This document shows, piece after piece, positions 60,506 through 64,000 of a stretch of DNA of 64,000 nucleotides (positions are counted from its first letter, which is position 1; every line of letters starts with the position of its first letter). The stretch is from contig CAYPIY010000011.1 of assembly GCA_964410965.1 (NCBI GenBank), positions 62,001 to 126,000 on the forward strand. Direction: 5' to 3'. A model generated the notes under the pieces. That model had not been told where the DNA came from and made no database searches. It saw only the letters and a list, made by a program, of their open reading frames with translations. A program made the position numbers and the translations under genes. Source of the DNA: JBBIRG01 sp964410965. Lineage in GTDB: Bacteria > CLD3 > SB21 > JBBIRG01.

Positions 60506-60799
60506 TTACTTCTTCACGGCCGTAGCTGCCGCGGCGGCTTTACTGCCGGAATGGCCGCGGAATATGCGCGTCGGCGCGAATTCGCCTAATTTATGCCCTA
60601 CCATGTTTTCCGTCACATACACCGGTATGAACGTCTTGCCGTTGTGCACCGCAACCGTATGACCGACGAATTCCGGCGAGATGGTGCAGGAACGGGCCCA
60701 GGTCTTGATCACTTTTTTGGCGCTTGTCTTGTTCATTTCCTCGATCTTTGCCACGAGCTTGACATCCAGATAAGGACCTTTTTTAATTGAACGGCTCAT
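60506..60799 (-). CDS. rpsS: 30S ribosomal protein S19
   Basis: 97 residues, in the 30S head. MSRSIKKGPYLDVKLV and TFIPVYVTENMVGHKLGEFAPTRIFRGH are diagnostic. The C-terminal tail is Ala/Lys-rich. Confidence 0.98.
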   Translation of the reverse strand: MSRSIKKGPYLDVKLVAKIEEMNKTSAKKVIKTWARSCTISPEFVGHTVAVHNGKTFIPVYVTENMVGHKLGEFAPTRIFRGHSGSKAAAAATAVKK

Positions 60800-60823
60800 C
60801 GTTTAATTTCCTTCTGTTAACAC

Positions 60824-61657
60824 TTACTTCGCTTTTCTGCGTTTAATAATATACCGATTGGTCCGGTGATTTTTCTTTCGGGTCTTATAGCCCTTGGTAG
60901 GCTGTCCCCATGGTGTTACGGGATGCGGGTTGCCCTGCGGAGCCTTGGCTTCGCCTCCGCCGTGCGGGTGGTCAACCGGGTTCATGACCACGCCACGGTT
61001 GTGGGGTCGCAGGCCGAGCCAGCGCATACGACCGGCTTTTCCGAACACAAGATTTTCATGTTCGATATTCCCGATCTGACCGATGGTGGCATAGCAATTC
61101 TCGAGCACCTTGCGGATTTCTCCTGAGGGAAGGCGAAGCTGGACATAACCTTCCTCGCGACCGATGAGGTTGGCGAACGCGCCTGCGGTACGGACCATCT
61201 GTCCGCCCTTGCCGACCTTCAGTTCGACATTATGTATGCTTGATCCCAGAGGGATATTCTTCAGGGGCAGCGCGTTGCCGATCCGGATGTCGGCCGTCTC
61301 GCCGGCCATCAGCTTGTCGCCGACCATCAGGTCTTTGGGCGCAAGAATGTAACGGCGCTCGCCGTCGGCGTACTTCAGCAGAGCGATATGAGCGCTCCGG
61401 TTCGGATCGTATTCAATCGATTCCACTAGGGCCGGAACATTGCGTTTGTCGCGCTTGAAATCAATCAGACGGTACATCCGTTTGTGGCCTCCGCCGCGGA
61501 ACCGTGACGTGGTATGGCCGATATTATTCCGTCCTCCGGATTTTTTAATCGGCTCGACCAGTGTTTTCTCGGGCGTCGATTTCGTGACCTCAACGTTATC
61601 CAGGTTGGTCAGATAGCGCCGGCTGGGAGTGTAGGGTTTATAGGTTTTTAAAGGCAT
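60824..61657 (-). CDS. rplB: 50S ribosomal protein L2
   Basis: 277 residues from ATG 61657 (MPLKTYKPYTPSRR), with AGGAG upstream; the open frame runs 19 codons further without support. L2 is needed for subunit joining and peptidyl transfer; NPVDHPHGGGEAKAPQGN contains the conserved histidine. It ends KKNHRTNRYIIKRRKAK. Confidence 0.98.
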   Translation of the reverse strand: MPLKTYKPYTPSRRYLTNLDNVEVTKSTPEKTLVEPIKKSGGRNNIGHTTSRFRGGGHKRMYRLIDFKRDKRNVPALVESIEYDPNRSAHIALLKYADGERRYILAPKDLMVGDKLMAGETADIRIGNALPLKNIPLGSSIHNVELKVGKGGQMVRTAGAFANLIGREEGYVQLRLPSGEIRKVLENCYATIGQIGNIEHENLVFGKAGRMRWLGLRPHNRGVVMNPVDHPHGGGEAKAPQGNPHPVTPWGQPTKGYKTRKKNHRTNRYIIKRRKAK

Positions 61658-61722
61658 AGTATTTCTCCTGTGTCGTTCGGACCCTTGCGGCGATACGCCG
61701 CGATGTCCGATCATGAATTGAC

Positions 61723-62052
61723 TTAGACTCCTTCAACAAATTCGATGGTTTGATCTTTGGCGACTGTCACGATCGCTTTCTTCCAGTTCCTCGTCCGGCC
61801 TTCCGTGCGTCCGTTCTTCGTAAAGCGAACCGTTCGCTTGCCTTCGACGTTCACTGTCCGTACCGAAAGCACTTTCACTTTATACAGGCTCTCGACCGCC
61901 TTGCGGATCCGGATTTTATTCTCTTTCGGGGCGACCTCGAACATATACTGATTCAGCGGTTCGCCGTTTCGCTTTTTGTTATCCTTCAGGTGCGTCGCTT
62001 TTTCGGTGATCACCGGCCGGATTAAAATCTTGTTGATGGTTGACTGATCCAT
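61723..62052 (-). CDS. rplW: 50S ribosomal protein L23
   Basis: 109 residues at the tunnel exit, docking site for trigger factor and SRP. ILIRPVITEKATHL, then the strand FEVAPKENKIRIRKAVESLYKVKVLSVRT. A short insertion (DNKKRNGEPLN) follows the first helix. Confidence 0.97.
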   Translation of the reverse strand: MDQSTINKILIRPVITEKATHLKDNKKRNGEPLNQYMFEVAPKENKIRIRKAVESLYKVKVLSVRTVNVEGKRTVRFTKNGRTEGRTRNWKKAIVTVAKDQTIEFVEGV

Positions 62053-62083
62053 GTGTTATACCTATGGTTATAATGATTCGCTC

Positions 62084-62836
62084 TTAATTGGCGCCAAACG
62101 CGCTGCGCACATTCGAAAGGGCCGACTCATGAAAGAGAACATAATCCGCGTGCATAATGTCGTACGTTGACATGGCGTTGACCACGCTGATTTTCATGCC
62201 GGGAATGTTGCGGCAGGACTTCTTAAAATTATCATATACCTTCAGATCTTTGTCATTCTTGACAATCGCCGTTTTGTCGACGAGCATCAGGACCCGGTTG
62301 ATCTTTTTGGATTTGCGTGGTTTTTCCTTTTTTTCTTCCGCATCTGTTTCCGCGCTGTCCTTCGCAAGGAACGCGGGATTGTACAAGCCGAGTTTTTTCA
62401 GGACCTCGTAGACGGGTTTGGTTTTCGGCTGCTCGGTGCAGAGCGCGTGAAAATCCTCGACCACGACAATTTTCTGGTCTTTGGCTTTATAAGCCAGGGC
62501 GGATTTCCTGGCTAAAACCTTCATTTTGGTGTTCATATCTTTTTTGTATAAATGGGGTCTCGGACCGAAAGTAATCGCCCCGCCCGGCCATAACGGGGTC
62601 TTGACAGAACCCGAACGCGCACCGCCGGTGCCCTTTTGTTTCCACGGCTTCTTGGTCGTTCCGGAAACTTCCGAACGCTCCAGTGTGCTGTGCGTTCCGA
62701 CGCGCTTGTTGGCCAGCTCTGTTTTCACGGCCATGTACACCACGTGATCATTCGGCGTGATCCCGAAAATATCTTCCGGCAGTTCCACGCTGCGTCCGGT
62801 CTGTTCACCATTGATGTTTTTTACTTCTAGTTTCAT
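62084..62836 (-). CDS. rplD: 50S ribosomal protein L4 with charged insertion
   Basis: 250 residues against about 205. THSTLERSEVSGTTKKPWKQKGTGGARSGS is the loop reaching into the exit tunnel. An extra Lys/Glu-rich stretch (KDSAETDAEEKKEKPRKSKK, about residues 163-182) splits the C-terminal part between NPAFLA and RVLMLVDK. The ends are intact (YDIMHADYVLFHESAL). L4 autoregulates the S10 operon in enterics; that leader is outside the window. Confidence 0.95.
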   Translation of the reverse strand: MKLEVKNINGEQTGRSVELPEDIFGITPNDHVVYMAVKTELANKRVGTHSTLERSEVSGTTKKPWKQKGTGGARSGSVKTPLWPGGAITFGPRPHLYKKDMNTKMKVLARKSALAYKAKDQKIVVVEDFHALCTEQPKTKPVYEVLKKLGLYNPAFLAKDSAETDAEEKKEKPRKSKKINRVLMLVDKTAIVKNDKDLKVYDNFKKSCRNIPGMKISVVNAMSTYDIMHADYVLFHESALSNVRSAFGAN

Positions 62837-62878
62837 ATCTCATGATCCTCAGGTATTGAGACAATCAGCGATTGTCCG

Positions 62879-63508
62879 TTAGTCCTTAACAATTTCAACA
62901 TAAGAATTCGTCGAGCCCGGCACGCTGCCCCTGATGAACAGTACGTTGGTCTGCTTGTCCATCCGCACGACTTTTAAATTTTTCACCGTGACCCGGTCAT
63001 TTCCCATTCTCCCGGCCATGCGCGTTCCTTTGAATACGCGCGACGGATACGAACTGGCGCCGACCGATCCGGGCGAACGCGGACGGTCCGACTGTCCGTG
63101 GGACGTCTCGCCGACACCGTTAAAATTATGCCGCTTCATGGCGCCCTGAAATCCTTTTCCTTTGGATTTCCCGGATACCTGGATAATGTCGCCTTCGGTA
63201 AAAATATCCATGCTCACTTCCGAACCCAGCTGAAGGGTTGCAAGGTCGAATCCGGTGAATTCACGGAAGACCCGCGGAAATTTTTCCTGCATGTTCGCTT
63301 TTTTGACATGCCCCTGAATCGCCTTCGGCGTTCTTTTGACGGGCCTGTTCCCGATCGCCAGCTGTACCGCCTCATATCCGTCTTTCTCAACCGTCTTGAT
63401 CTGGGTTACCACGTTGGGGACCATCTCGACCAGGGTTACGGGAATGATATTGCCTTTGTCATCAAAGATGTTGCTCATTCCAAGTTTTTTGCCAATCATA
63501 CCGCTCAT
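62879..63508 (-). CDS. rplC: 50S ribosomal protein L3
   Basis: 209 residues. MSGMIGKKLGMSNIFDDKGN opens the protein. The extension GVGETSHGQSDRPRSPGSVG points to the peptidyl transferase centre, with GRMGNDRVTVKNLKVVRMD after it. Next to rplD, as in all S10 operons. Confidence 0.98.
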   Translation of the reverse strand: MSGMIGKKLGMSNIFDDKGNIIPVTLVEMVPNVVTQIKTVEKDGYEAVQLAIGNRPVKRTPKAIQGHVKKANMQEKFPRVFREFTGFDLATLQLGSEVSMDIFTEGDIIQVSGKSKGKGFQGAMKRHNFNGVGETSHGQSDRPRSPGSVGASSYPSRVFKGTRMAGRMGNDRVTVKNLKVVRMDKQTNVLFIRGSVPGSTNSYVEIVKD

Positions 63509-63624
63509 GTTTTATTCACTCCATGATAAGAAATAACGCTCCACCGTGTGTTGGTTCGCCTGGTTTTACGTTATTTCATATATAATTTATCTAAATCATC
63601 ATCCTTCCGGATGGTTCAATTCAA

Positions 63625-63945
63625 TTATGCGTTTGCCGTCACTTTTAACTCGATATCCACACCGGCCGGCAGCTCGAGTTTGGATAACGCTTCTACCGTT
63701 TTATTCGTCGCGCTCAGGATGCAGATCAGCCGCTTGTGAATCCGGGTCTCAAATTGTTCCCGCGATTTCTTGTCCGTATGAGGTGACCGCAGCACCGTAT
63801 AGATCGACTTGTCGGTCGGCAGAGGGATTGGACCGCTGATGATCGCGCCGGTGCTCTTGGCGGTGCGGATGATCTTTTCGATCGATTTGTCGATTAGATT
63901 GTGATCATACGCTTTGAGTTTGATTCGAATTCCTTGACCACTCAC
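63625..63945 (-). CDS. rpsJ: 30S ribosomal protein S10 (NusE)
   Basis: 106 residues, first S10-operon gene in the window. IRIKLKAYDHNLIDKSIEKII and GPIPLPTDKSIYTVLRSPHTDKKSREQFE are diagnostic. S10 also acts as NusE in antitermination. The start is GTG at 63945 with AAGGA nine bases before. The 55 bp to the window end could hold the last codons of an upstream gene (tuf or fusA by usual order), which cannot be confirmed. Confidence 0.98.
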   Translation of the reverse strand: MSGQGIRIKLKAYDHNLIDKSIEKIIRTAKSTGAIISGPIPLPTDKSIYTVLRSPHTDKKSREQFETRIHKRLICILSATNKTVEALSKLELPAGVDIELKVTANA

Positions 63946-64000
63946 GTTATAATTCCTTCATTAAGTTGAGAGCGCTTCGTTGAATGATTACTTGTAGATT

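Noticed and set aside
63950..64000. 3' end of an upstream tuf or fusA gene
   Set aside because: Too few bases to tell which minus-strand frame is coding; no family motif can be read.

Overview
The window is chromosomal DNA from a Gram-negative bacterium of the Fibrobacteres-Chlorobi-Bacteroidetes (FCB) superphylum. The style is that of Ignavibacteria, Calditrichota or KSB1-like lineages, but the lineage cannot be fixed from this window. The evidence is six secreted proteins ending in a type IX secretion (T9SS) sorting domain of the 'NYPNPFNPSTTI ... GLYxYRL ... K' type, an alternative-complex-III ActB/ActC pair, a TonB-dependent receptor, and families of short dispersed repeats with embedded GxxExxY and four-helix-bundle genes. 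One run of 100 N (10687-10786) marks a scaffold gap.

Layout. 1-7.2 kb: housekeeping genes (end of actB, actC, phosphofructokinase, a small EamA protein, NhaA, two small unknowns, purF). 7.4-12.4 kb: a large FG-GAP T9SS protein, then an array of ~106-bp palindromic repeats around a GxxExxY gene. 12.4-16.2 kb: groESL under a CIRCE operator, an EamA transporter and aroK. 16.3-23.2 kb: a small outer-membrane barrel, then a regulatory island with a TPR-CHAT caspase-like protease, a membrane zinc-finger anti-sigma factor, an ECF-like sigma factor, a receiver-like protein, an unknown 161-residue protein, a LysM protein and an AraC-type protein. 23.4-32.9 kb: a duplicated cassette of a T9SS surface protein plus an M6-type metalloprotease. 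The first protease copy is truncated in a repeat family that also flanks a four-helix-bundle gene. 33-37 kb: a conserved unknown protein, a degenerate 21-bp phased array and a thioredoxin-thioredoxin-HExxH fusion. 37.3-42.8 kb: ahcY and a short metH around a T9SS beta-propeller gene. 42.9-47 kb: another T9SS protein, nikR and a TonB receptor. 47.2-47.9 kb: tRNA-Arg and a candidate 73-nt small RNA. 48-64 kb: the S10-spc-alpha ribosomal protein operon on the minus strand, from rpsJ to rplQ, with secY, map, infA and rpoA.

How they work together. AhcY and MetH belong to the methionine/SAM cycle. NikR probably controls the receptor beside it. The T9SS proteins are cell-surface or secreted products. 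The best candidate for an undescribed system is 17.0-22.2 kb: a CHAT protease next to a sigma/anti-sigma pair, with a shared promoter-like motif (AGGATA-N15-CGTCTTAT type) in the right orientation before three genes of the island. That suggests a small regulon read by the local sigma factor. Other notable items are the phased array at 33.9-34.3 kb, repeats that resemble the coding sequence of the four-helix-bundle gene they flank, and the orphan small RNA at 47.77 kb.
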